A stretch of 64,000 nt of DNA from Volutella citrinella. Lineage: Eukaryota > Ascomycota > Sordariomycetes > Hypocreales > Nectriaceae. Below are positions 10,529-20,419 of the stretch, one piece after another. Under the pieces are notes generated by a model that was not told the DNA's origin, made no database searches, and was given only the letters and a program-made list of their open reading frames with translations. A program made the translations under genes and the position numbers. The stretch is taken from assembly GCA_034401135.1 (NCBI GenBank), contig JAWZSP010000002.1:4464001-4528000 (forward strand), in the 5' to 3' direction. How positions within the stretch are numbered: position 1 is the stretch's first letter; every line of letters starts with the position of its first letter.

Positions 10529-12896
10529 ATGAGACCCGTTCACAGGCGACGGCGAATACCTGGCACGCGGGCGAACCGCGCCTGTGTCAGTTGCAAAGAG
10601 AAGAAGCTCAAGGTAAGGGAAGGGGACTCTGTTCATGAAATCCATCCCGTCGTCACTCGTCCGATCCTTTGGCTGATGTTGTCTGCGCCCCCAGTGCGAT
10701 GAGAGGAGCCCGGCATGCGCACACTGCCACCGTTTGCACCTGGGTATGTTATCCGATGAACTAGGTAATTACATGAAAAGTTCGACAGCTAACCACCTCG
10801 TCCACAACAGCTTGCCTTGTCCAAGACCCGGACACCAAAAGGCTACAGCCCCGCAACTATCTCGAAACCTTGGAGGAGCGACTTGCCATGCTCGAGAGGC
10901 GCGAGCAACAGAACTTGTCCGACGACAGTCCCAAGTCAACTCCGGGATTGACAACGAGCGGCGACACAGGCACAGCTGGTCCCTCGAGTCTTCCATTGCC
11001 TGTACTGGCCTCGGAAGCCGGAACCAGTCCAGCAAGCGACCTTCCGGCTCGCGTAGGGCTGTTGGACGTCCGGATGGCCCAGACGGGGCCCTCATACTTG
11101 GGCCCATCCTCAGCCTTCGCCTTTGCGCATTTGATCAACTCGTCGCTCCGGGGCATGGTATCGGTGGCGCCCTCACTGGACAGCCGACCGTCGGATCGCG
11201 TCGAGCGAGCGGCCTCGCCGTGTCTTCTGCCAGACACGCACACTGCGGCGCTGCTCAGCAACGCCTACTTTGAGAATATACACACGCAATACCCCTTCTT
11301 GCATGAGCCGACATTTAGGCTCTACGAACAGCAGTTGCAAGCTCCAGACTACGACTTTACTGCATTAGGGCCGTCTTCGGCTCCCTTGTTCTTTGTCAAC
11401 ATGGTGTGTACTCGTGTAACTTCTATTGGCACTGGACAGTTTGCTTACACGTTAGCCAGGTCTATGCCGTGGGCGCTCTCTTGGTGTCCGGGTATCAACA
11501 GATGGCAGAGGTACGTTCAGGACGCTGTGTTCTATTGCTCGTATCATTGATCTACGAAAACATACTCATCTGCCCCAGCAACTCTACAGCTCGGCACAGC
11601 TGTACCCCGAAGTCCTCTCGCAAGACGACACAGAGTCGATACAGGCCATGCTGTGCTACGCCATGTACTCATTACGGTCACCAAAGGGCCCGTCTTTGTG
11701 GTAAGTACTTTATCTACCCGATTGCACACCTCGTAGCAATGGCAAAAGGCCGGATGTTGATCAAGTCTCCGTCACAGGAAGCTGTCCGGCCTGGCGCTCC
11801 GTCAGTGCATCGAGCTGGGCTACCACCGCAACGCCAGCCAGCTGAGGCACAACACGGATCCCCTGCAGGCTGAGATACGAAAGCGAGTCTTCTGGTGCGC
11901 CCAAGGCATAGATTGCCACTGCGCGGTAAAGCTGGGACGTCCACTGGGCATCCATCTGAGCGAGGTCGATGCCGAGGTATGCATGCCTGCGACCCATATG
12001 GTCTTAATTTCAACCCGAGGCTAACATTGATTTAATTCAAGCTGCCACTTGACATCAGCGACGCGTATATTAGCAGCTCTGGTATCCGTGAGCCACCTCC
12101 AGGGCCCTCGTCCATGAGCCACCCTATCCACGTCATACGGCTCCGATGCATCTGGTCGCGCATCCATACATCCCTCGATTCCATCGCCCCCACAAGTGAA
12201 TCAGTCCAGCGTGAAAGAAGTGTCCGCGTTTTGCAAATTCGCGCTGACCTCGATGAATGGTTAGCCTCAGCCCCTGAGCCCCCGCCCCGATCTGGCGATG
12301 CCCTCACCATCTTCTGCACCGAGGACTGGTACAAGGCGAACTACTCTGGCACAATCCTGATGCTGTATCGGGCTCAGCTGACCGAGGAGAACCAATACTC
12401 GGACACTGTCTTCATCGACTGCCTGCAAGCTGCCAGCACCGTGTGTCGGGTGTACAGGCGTTTTTACATTGGCACATCCATCCGCGCCACCTGGGGCACT
12501 CTACATGCGCTCTTCTTGGCCGGACTAACATACCTCCACTGCCTGTGGACATCGTCTGCTGCCCGTCAATCGGTGCAGTACGACCAAGTCATGAAGACGT
12601 GCAACGACTGCACCATGGTGCTAGTCGTCATCGCTGAGAGCTGGGACGGTGCCGCGCCGTACCGCGACATCTTTGAGACCCTCGCTAGTCATACCTTGTC
12701 CATGGTCGTAAATAGGCACTGCCAGATGCAGGCATCGCCACCGGCTTCGGCGGTGGCCAATACCGAGGACCGCGAGGCGCTGTCCAAGTGGATAGCCGAC
12801 ATGGATGCCATGGGTATGACCAATGTGTTTGATGATCTCCTGGTTGGCTTCTTGGAAGAGACACCCTCGTACTCGTTGCCTGACACAACTATGTGA
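10529..12896 (+). CDS. Zn2Cys6 transcription factor with fungal_trans domain
   Basis: Seven exons, 10529-10612, 10695-10743, 10811-11403, 11460-11510, 11579-11700, 11778-11976 and 12042-12896, sum to 650 residues with every junction in phase. The zinc cluster is CVSCKEKKLK, then CDERSPACAHCHRLHLAC (C-x2-C-x6-C-x6-C-x2-C-x6-C), with introns just before the third and sixth Cys. A short coiled coil (ETLEERLAMLERREQ) follows. The fungal_trans domain includes YFENIHTQYPFLHEPTF, LWKLSGLALRQCIELGYHR and RKRVFWCAQGIDCHCAVKLGRP. The start is the first ATG upstream of the basic stretch RRRR; an upstream exon is possible. Its position beside the divergent transporter suggests it regulates that gene and perhaps the flavoprotein/PEX11 pair, which shares a promoter motif. 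Confidence 0.9.
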
Positions 12897-13097
12897 CAAT
12901 ATCCACCCATTTAATGGGACCCATGGGGTTGGTAGTCTAGTCCACAGGGATCTTTTTTGGGAACACCAATACCCGATATAAAGGAGGCTGTCGCTTGAAT
13001 TTATACCTTCATTCAGAACCAACCTCTCGTAGCATACATTCAAACCATTCCTCTCTAAACCTTTCCAACCAACATGCAAGTCTAGACGCTACCCGGG

Positions 13098-15315
13098 TTA
13101 CAATCTCGGGGCGTAGCTGGGTTGCGCCGAAAAGTCCGTCTCTGAAGTTGTCTGCGGTCAGTCGCTGATTTCAAGAGCTGGAACTAGTGGGACTTACTGC
13201 GGGCCATCTTGACACGGCCAATTGTTCGCGGACCATTCTCTCCTTCCGAAAGTCCGTTGTTGGCCTGTCCGGGCTTTGCCACCCGCCACTTCCACAGGGG
13301 AGAGAACTGGTCGGGCACGCGCTCCAGTTGGTTCTTGACGTGCTATGAATGCAGTATTAGCTTAGGTTCTGTTTCTTTCTAGAGTGCTCACTCGGTTCAG
13401 GGGCAGAAGTTGCTTACTCTTCCAAGGATCGGCAGGAATTTGAATGCATGTCCACTGGCATGTACGTTAGTGCTCTCGGTAGTATTCCCGGGGCTCAACA
13501 ACGGTTCACTTACGACCCTCCGGTACAGATGAAGAGAGAATCAGAATACCCGGGAACATAGTCGATGACGTACTAGGGTATTTGTTAGCATGACGGCACT
13601 AGAAACCCAGCCAAGGCTGTAACTTGCATCATTGTCGATGGAGTCAGTGTACCAACAGAGCTAGAAAGTCTCAGTCAGCAAATGGCCGCGTCCATCAAGA
13701 AACTCGATATCATACCCGACTGTCGGTGAATCCAAACTCGGCCAGCTCGGGGAAGGCTTGGAAGATGACCTCCTTCACACGAGCCAGGCCGTACAAGGGG
13801 ACCGTATCGATGGTCTTGTCGGTATACTTGGTAACAGGAGTCGAAATTCGCCTGTCAGAGTACGATATTAGCACATTGCATGCAACATGGCTATGCTCAT
13901 GAGCATCTAATTTTGTGCTTACAGGCTAGGATCCGTGGGATGAGCCTCGAAATTAGTAAACTGCAAGCCGGTGTGAGCAAATCGGTATACACCAAGTAAA
14001 CGTGGACGTAGCCTGCTTGTACCTTCTTGCCACGGTAGCCGAACTTGAGGCGGCCGTTCTTGGAAATGGGGAAGCTTCCTCCCTGGTAAAACCTATCCCC
14101 TACGTTAGTTGCTTCAAGTCCGGCCTCTTTCCATCAAGGATAGCTCACTCGTCGCCCTCTCCGCGGCGGTAGGACCACACGGAGTAGTTATCAGGGTGGA
14201 ACTTCTTGCGGAGGTCTTGTCTGTGTTCAGGGATGTCGATGAACATGACGGTGCCCGCGGTGGCCTCGACAGTCTGGTGCGCCTCGGGAATGACTTGAGC
14301 GCTCCAGGGTCCAGCTACCAATCAGACAGTGTCAGAAGCCTCAAATCATGGAAAGAGATGGTGTCAAGTTCTTACCAGCTGCGATGACGAGATCGCAGAA
14401 ATGGCGGCGGCCATCCGCTGTCTTGATGCCGATGATTCGCTTCTCTGTTCCCTCGCTCTCGGTGATGAAGCTGGTGAACTTGCCCTCGGGGTCGCCGAGC
14501 ACAAACTTGACACCGGCCTTTTCGCACAGGAACCTGGCATAGACGCAAGCCTAGAGGTATGTAGTTAGCAAATACCCAATAAAAACGCCATCAGATGCTG
14601 CATGACCGACCTTGTCAGCCACGGTGATGCCGCCCTGAATATCAAAGAAGCCACTGATGTCGCCATTGTTGATGGCGTCGACGATGTGGAACTTGTCAAC
14701 CCACTTTGGGTCTATTTTGCGGAGGCGCTCCTCGTCCTCCTTGTTGCCCTGCAGTGCTCGTTAGAAACCCTCTTATTCAGATGCTCATGCTCATCTTGGT
14801 GGATCGACTGCGTACAACGATGAATTGGGTCTTGCGCATCTCGGGCGCAGACTCCTCCATAGACTTTAGGCTCTTCTTGTGGAAGTCTTGCATTTCGGGG
14901 CCCTCGGTGACAAAAAACTGGCCACACTCGTGCAGGACCTTGTCATCTGGGCTCAGGCCATCGGGCAGCTCAGCAGCTGACGCGGCGGCAATCCTTTTGT
15001 TCCAGTCCATCCAGATGCCCCGTGCCTCAATTGCGAGATTTTGATATCTACAAGGTGAAGGGGTTAAAAAGACATCCACACAAATACAATAGCGTGTACT
15101 CACTCTTGCTTATCTCCGTAGCCCATTCGAAAGACCTTGTTGATATCTGCAGAGGCGCCATCGCAGCCGTTTTGCGGGTCGTAGAAGTTCTTGTCGAAGG
15201 CACATCGGTCGAAGATGGTGATGTCCTTGTAGCCGCTGCGGGCGAGCCACAGAGCGCTGCTCAGGCCGAAGACGCCACCTCCGATGATTGTGATTCGGGA
15301 GTTTTGGGAGACCAT
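13098..15315 (-). CDS. FAD-dependent amine oxidase (sarcosine / fructosyl-amino-acid oxidase type)
   Basis: Thirteen short exons sum to 494 residues: 15104-15315, 14816-15047, 14611-14748, 14376-14550, 14149-14314, 14023-14092, 13923-13960, 13716-13851, 13628-13660, 13514-13572, 13418-13454, 13198-13342, 13098-13141. The N-terminus is a Rossmann dinucleotide motif (ITIIGGGVFGLSSALWLA). RLCWYTDSIDNDYVIDYVP aligns with the sarcosine-oxidase region whose Cys carries FAD covalently, and the Cys is present. TGGSGHAFKFLPILG near the end is the flavin-site loop of this family. Such enzymes oxidise secondary amines or fructosyl amino acids and release peroxide, usually in peroxisomes; the C-terminal PRL is at best a weak peroxisomal signal. 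One intron (13573-13627) is GC-AG. The last acceptor was chosen because it gives a short family-like tail. The substrate is unresolved. Confidence 0.85.
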
Positions 15316-15955
15316 TTTGAAAATGAATATCTTTGGATGCAGATTATCAGTGGAGAATTGTGTATCCACGTGGACTTGATTTAATCTGATTTGATTTGAT
15401 CCAACCAAGCTTATGCCGAGCAGTCCAGCGGCAATTCAATTGACAACGGCCATATTTAAATATCTTGGCTCTGCTCCGTGGGAGGAGCGTCGTTGACAGG
15501 TCCCCACATTAGAGTGTCACCCCACACACTCTACGATTGGCTCATCGTATTCTTCCGGCCCATTCGTTTCTGGGTGGAGTCGGGAAGACCCGGCCGTGTC
15601 CTTTGATTGGCACAGGCTACAGTCATATCCGAATCAACAACATGTCGGATCCTTCTGCTTGGCACTTGAGGGTATTTTGCGAGAAATTTGGCCGGGTGGC
15701 CATCCGCATGCATTTCTAGACTCTTTGTTCGCTCTATTATGCCGTTATAGCCGGGGCCGCGACCCATCTCCAGTCTCCGTGAGCCTGTTGCTTATCTGCA
15801 CAGCCTTGTGTTCGTCTTATAGTCGGGTTTGGCCAAGTCCGGAGACTGTCTTTCTCACCCGTTCGTTCCTTTCTCGGCCAACTCTTCTCTCCCCGCGAAT
15901 AATCCAGCTGCTGATTTGGCTTTTGTCACAGTCGCACCCCTTTCTTCTCTTCACC
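15316..15955. promoter_or_regulatory. Divergent promoter, flavoprotein oxidase / PEX11
   Basis: 640 bases with no convincing coding signal. It carries CCGGAAGAATACG on the minus strand at 15546-15558 and a pyrimidine-rich stretch just before the PEX11 ATG. Confidence 0.5.
15546..15558 (-). promoter_or_regulatory. Shared motif CCGGAAGAATACG, copy 3
   Basis: Exact inverted copy of the motif at 9931 and 10024, about 230 bases upstream of the oxidase ATG. Confidence 0.45.
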
Positions 15956-16713
15956 ATGAATACGAAACCGAGCTGCGTCAGATCGCCATTCGGATCCCAC
16001 TTGGATCGCTACCTTGCAACCACCTTGGGTCGCGACAAGCTGCTCCGCCTAGCACAGCATTTCTCTCGCATATGTCTCTGGGTTCTACTGCGCGCAGGGG
16101 GTGCTAAGAGACGCGGCGTCGATAGTATTTTGATTCTCATCAAGCAGCTGGTCCTTGCCCGCAAACTTCTCCGTGTTGGCAGCAGCATCGTGCTAGCTAG
16201 ATCAGCATCAAGAGCCCTTAGTGCAAAGGACGTCGACCCATTCCTTCGCTTTGTTACCGCCGGACGATTCCTAGCCTTCACGAGCTACGTCACCCTAGAT
16301 GCAGCAACACTCCTCAACGCTTTAGGGGTATACGAATGGAAAGGAGCCAAAGCAGTCCAGAGGGAGGCCACTCGCTCCTGGTGGACCGCCGTGGTGCTTG
16401 ATATCACGATCCAGGTCTATACCTTGTACACCTTGCGATGCAACAAGTCTTTCGAAGGCGCCAATGATGACGCCCACAAGGAGAAAATTGCCCTGTACGT
16501 CTCCAACTCTGTAATTGAGTTGCTAATTGACTCTGACCTATTATTCCCAGCAAGTACCACAATGCTAGAGTACAACTGCTCTCAGATGTGTGCGACTTTG
16601 GCCTGGCAAGTACCAGTCTAGGCATGATGGGCTTGAACGTCGGTGTTCTTGGGGCTTGTGGAACGGCGAGTAGTATTATTGGAATTTATAAGCAGTGGAA
16701 AGCGACGGTATAG
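15956..16713 (+). CDS. PEX11: Peroxisomal membrane protein PEX11
   Basis: Two exons, 15956-16494 and 16551-16713, give 233 residues, the usual PEX11 length. The ATG sits in a good context (cttcaccATG). The N-terminal LDRYLATTLGRDKLLRLAQHF is the amphipathic helix typical of PEX11, which tubulates peroxisome membranes before division. KALRVGS-like (RKLLRVGSSIVLARSA) and FLRFVTAGRFLAFTSYVTLD match the family core, and the second exon ends in a hydrophobic segment (GLNVGVLGACGTASSIIGIY) and KQWKATV. It acts at the peroxisome membrane. It is divergent from an oxidase of a family that is often peroxisomal. Confidence 0.88.
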
Positions 16714-16766
16714 ATATAAGCCATGGCCGAGAAAGATGCATCTCTCGGACAAGCCCGAGACTCGAA

Positions 16767-16809
16767 CCCCTCACAGACCAGGTCTCGTCATACTTATTGG
16801 GTATTTTAG
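16767..16809 (+). repeat. 43-bp copy of the HET gene 3' end
   Basis: The segment matches 2694-2736 at 41 of 43 positions, includes the same in-frame tail (SQTRSRHT-x-WVF and stop) and is in the same orientation. It looks like a dispersed fragment of a HET-family gene or of an element shared by both loci. Confidence 0.6.
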
Positions 16810-16933
16810 AAAGAAGAAAAGCGCTAGGGGTAATGGATATAAAGTGCAACTAACGTGCTACAGAATATCACTTTATAAGCAAGGCCCTTATTAATTCTCT
16901 AGATCCCTGGCACATTATGCTATCTGCCTTTTA

Positions 16934-17150
16934 CTTTGCTAAGGCTTCAGCAGCTCTGAATTGGTTTTGTTCCAATAGCACAAACTCGCTGATATAAATG
17001 CCTTTAAATTGAGGTCTAGCTGCCAATACTGCAGCGACCATTGCTGAGAAGATACAATGCTGCCCAACTTCTGTCGTGAGCACCTTCATCTCAAGAACGT
17101 ATTCAGGGTCGATGGGAAGTCGGCCACGCCCACGAAGACGGCGTTTAGAT
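16934..17150 (-). pseudogene. Possible coding fragment, family unknown
   Basis: The minus strand reads without stop through PIDPEYVLEMKVLTTEV, then AARPQFKGIYISEF and QNQFRAAEALAK to a TAA. The composition is protein-like but there is no start codon context, no partner exon was found, and I recognise no family. It may be the last exon of a decayed gene. Confidence 0.25.
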
Positions 17151-19570
17151 CTTCAAGCTGAGGCATTGGAATCGTGAGAGGAGGCACCGTCATACACACT
17201 TCATGGGACGCTTCAGGGGCCATTTCAGCTTGTGGGCCTCAAAAGCGGGCCTGCACCGGGAATAACTCGAAGAGTCGATGTCGCTGAGCGTTGGCTCCGC
17301 TTGACAGCCTCTGACAGACCATGTGGTCACTCCTTATTTCCGGTTGGTCGCCACGTAATCGAGGACACCCTCGGGGGGAACTCGGCCGAGAATCCCCGAC
17401 TGTAGCAGGCGGAACTTCAAGGCGTCTCACTCACACGCTAGCATCGTGCGCTGTCCTCGGTGGTGCAGCATTCCGACACTTGCATTCGCAACCTAAATCA
17501 CCTCTATGTCCTGTACTGTACTATCCAATGCGGCGGCACAAGTTGTCCCTGAAGTAGGGATATCTGTGTCGTGGAAAATGGGAAAATCAAGACGCATTCG
17601 ATCGATATGAGCACCAAATTTTGCCAAAGCTGGGAAGGAAATGATCTTTCTGAAGCTCGGGATTCCCCCAGTGCTGGGAGAGATGCGGGGCACGCTATCA
17701 TACCGGCACCTAATGCCTGATTGAGGAGACAGTTCTGACACGCCATCCTGTAGATGCATTTATCTCAGTGACACACCGAACCATTGTTGGCAAAGATACA
17801 CCTCATTTTCCCGCCTTTCTAATAATTCATACGATACACTCTCTTCTTTGCGCTGCCATCACCGTCAGTGAGCGACGGCAGCCTCTCAATGATTGCGCCC
17901 TCAGCTTCTTGCTGTTGCTACTCCACTGATCGGCGGTGGCCAATTTTTGACAGTGTCAGCCAAGCCAACTCGGGCTGAAAAAGACGGAGCCTGATCCTTG
18001 CTGTACCAAGGGTGGAAAATATCTGTTTTGGCTTAGCTTTCACCGCATTTCCGCTGGGATGGCCGACTTTGCCTGGATGAGGCACCAGATACTTGGCCAA
18101 ATTCAGCTCGTCAGATGTTGATCTCTGGATTCCCAACCGATAAGGTGACTCCACCGGCTGACGCTCTTGGTATCCCCATCGCCAATTCCGCCCTCGTTAA
18201 TCTGACACTCTGCCCCACGGTCTGTAGCGCCCGACCGGCCGGACTTGGGCGAGGTTGGGGAGGGGGGCTGTGATGGGCAAGCATTTGGTCTCGAACGAAC
18301 TATGACGCTGTTGCTGGGATCCTTCAAACTATTGTTTCTCTGTAGTGACTGTTCCCACATGCACCTGTCCACGGTCTTCGAACGATTGGCTGTGAAAAGT
18401 CAAAGGTTGACCATGGTGACCTTGTCAGAAATCTCAGCTGGGCGCTACTGGAATGTTGCATGGCCTTCAAGCTGCCAAGAGGGTTGAAGGACTGAAAGCA
18501 GGCTGCATGATTGGTTATGGAGAAAAGGCTCCTGTCAAGCTGTCAGGGTTGCGTGGCTAGTGCTGCGACAGTGTGCAACCATTACCAGCAACCAAGCGAC
18601 CCCTGAGGGTTGGAACTACGGGGTTGTAATTGCGCGGGATCCCTCAGCCGCAGCAGGTTAGATGGAAAGAGGAATGAGGATGGAGTGTCTTCGTCAAAGT
18701 CTGCTACTGTGCTTTTCATTTTAGTCCGTACGAGGACCTGGGCTTGGTACTGCCCGGGCAACTAAACCTTGGTACAGTCCAATGTCTGGTCCTCTGCGTA
18801 TGGTCCACTCAACCACTTCTGTCGGTCAACTTCACCGTCATCGTACTCGAGAATCACAAAGAGTAGAAAAGGGGCTCCAGATGTGCCTGAATATGAGTCT
18901 ATGGTAGGCACTGTCTTAATGCAAGACCTCATGAGAGGGCACAGTGAACGCCAGTGACATGGAGCACCACTTAGTGTCCCGCTCACGTTTTCAAGACAGC
19001 GCCGTGCTAAGAGCCAAAGCAAGCTACGAGACCAGCATGCCCATCGCCACGTGTTCATCATGTGAAGGGTGACACGGTCAGGTCATGAGCTGTCACTTCA
19101 GCGGCTCAAGGATGCTTGCCCGCGGGTGGAGTGCCAAGATAGCCCACGCACTGAGCTGAGAGCAACAACTAGGATTAGTGGGCATGGAGATGCTACGTCG
19201 GTGGTTGCCTAGCGCCCGAGGGTCCGGAATACCGAGCAACAGGAAACCCATTTTCAAGGGTGTAGCATCAGAAAGATGGGCAGACGGCCAAGGCTCTATT
19301 GGAAACTATTGAATAACATTTAATTCAATAGTTTACTCTCAGCTGGCTAAAAACAGTCAATAATTGATGGCTAGAGCACTAGACTGCAGCATCAGACTTC
19401 AGCCGCCTGCCTGTGGCCATGAACAATCTTAGCCTTGTGAGCGGTAGGGTGCAGTCGGAAGTGGTTCTTAAATCCTGAGAAATCCCCTGAGAGAGTTGGA
19501 ATTCTTCAGACAGCAACTTCCTTACTCCAACGACAATCGACGGTTACGAAATACTGCTCAAGTTTACACC

Positions 19571-20419
19571 ATGCGCTATTCACTCCTCTTGACCATGGCC
19601 TTGACGGCCGTCTCCAACGCTGGCTGTCAAGCTCAAGACTGCAAGGTTGCCGAGATCCCTGCGTCGGTCATCTGTGGTGCTAACGGTTATGTCGCCGCCA
19701 CGGACACTCTATGGTACCTGAAGTCCCAGGCCGAGGGCACGATGCAGAACTGCATCAATGCCTGCAAAGGCGGCTGCAAGGCCGTCAGCTTCGACACCCA
19801 GTACAACACCTGCTACTTCTATACTGCTGAAGTGAGCAAGATGAAGCTCTACGGAAAATCGAGCTTCCACTACTTTGACCGCTCATGCACCGTCGAAACC
19901 ACGCCCGCGAGCATCTGCGGCGGCAATGGTTACGTGGCCGCGACCGATACCCCGTGGTATAAGAAGTCACAGGAGGAGGGAAGCATTGAGAACTGTCTGA
20001 AGGCTTGCCGAGGCGGATGCAAGGCCATTAGCTGGGATACGCAGTGGAAGACTTGCTACCACTACTTCTCGGAAGTTACAAAGATGAAGCTTTACTCCAA
20101 GTCTAGCTTCCACTACTTCGACCGCAGCTGTGGCTACGAGAACGCCGATGGAACCGTGTGCGGCCAGCGAGGCAGTGCTACCGCTGTGGCTTATGACTCC
20201 AAGGTCATCTCGTCTGGATCTCGCACAGAGTGTCTTGCATACTGCGACAATGACAATGAGTGTGGATCCGCCAGCTTCACCCCCGCCGACAAGAAGTGCT
20301 CCAAGTTCAGTGCCCCAGTCAAGGATGTCGGTTTGACTGCCAGTGCCGACGGACCCAGCTACTTTTACGACTTGGGCTGCTATTCGTGCACTACCCCTCC
20401 TCCTCCTACTCAGAGCTAG
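19571..20419 (+). CDS. Secreted cysteine-rich protein with tandem PAN/apple-like repeats
   Basis: Single exon, 282 residues, ATG in the context ttacaccATG. A signal peptide (MRYSLLLTMALTAVSNAGC) is followed by two near-identical units of about 75 residues. Each runs from ICG-x-NGYVAATDT-x-WY through C-x3-CKGGCKA to KSSFHYFDRSC. A third, diverged unit (VCGQRGSATAV to FYDLGC) follows, and the protein ends in a Pro-rich tail with no anchor. The spacing resembles PAN/apple modules, which bind protein or carbohydrate. It is probably extracellular, a cell-wall or effector-like protein. It stands alone, with over 2 kb of gene-free DNA on each side. Confidence 0.8.
   Translation: MRYSLLLTMALTAVSNAGCQAQDCKVAEIPASVICGANGYVAATDTLWYLKSQAEGTMQNCINACKGGCKAVSFDTQYNTCYFYTAEVSKMKLYGKSSFHYFDRSCTVETTPASICGGNGYVAATDTPWYKKSQEEGSIENCLKACRGGCKAISWDTQWKTCYHYFSEVTKMKLYSKSSFHYFDRSCGYENADGTVCGQRGSATAVAYDSKVISSGSRTECLAYCDNDNECGSASFTPADKKCSKFSAPVKDVGLTASADGPSYFYDLGCYSCTTPPPPTQS

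Larger units (their letters stand above)
16714..19570. other. Gene-poor region of about 2.9 kb
   Basis: No intact gene was recognised. It includes the 43-bp HET-tail repeat at 16767 and, on the minus strand at about 16934-17150, an open stretch (PIDPEYVLEMKVLTTE onward) that may be a gene fragment. The remainder shows only short, non-protein-like frames. Confidence 0.5.

Noticed and set aside
16755..16785. tRNA-like T-arm (GGTTCGAGTC on the minus strand)
   Set aside because: The five bases on either side of the loop do not pair, and no acceptor, D or anticodon arm can be drawn. The segment is better explained as part of the HET-tail repeat.
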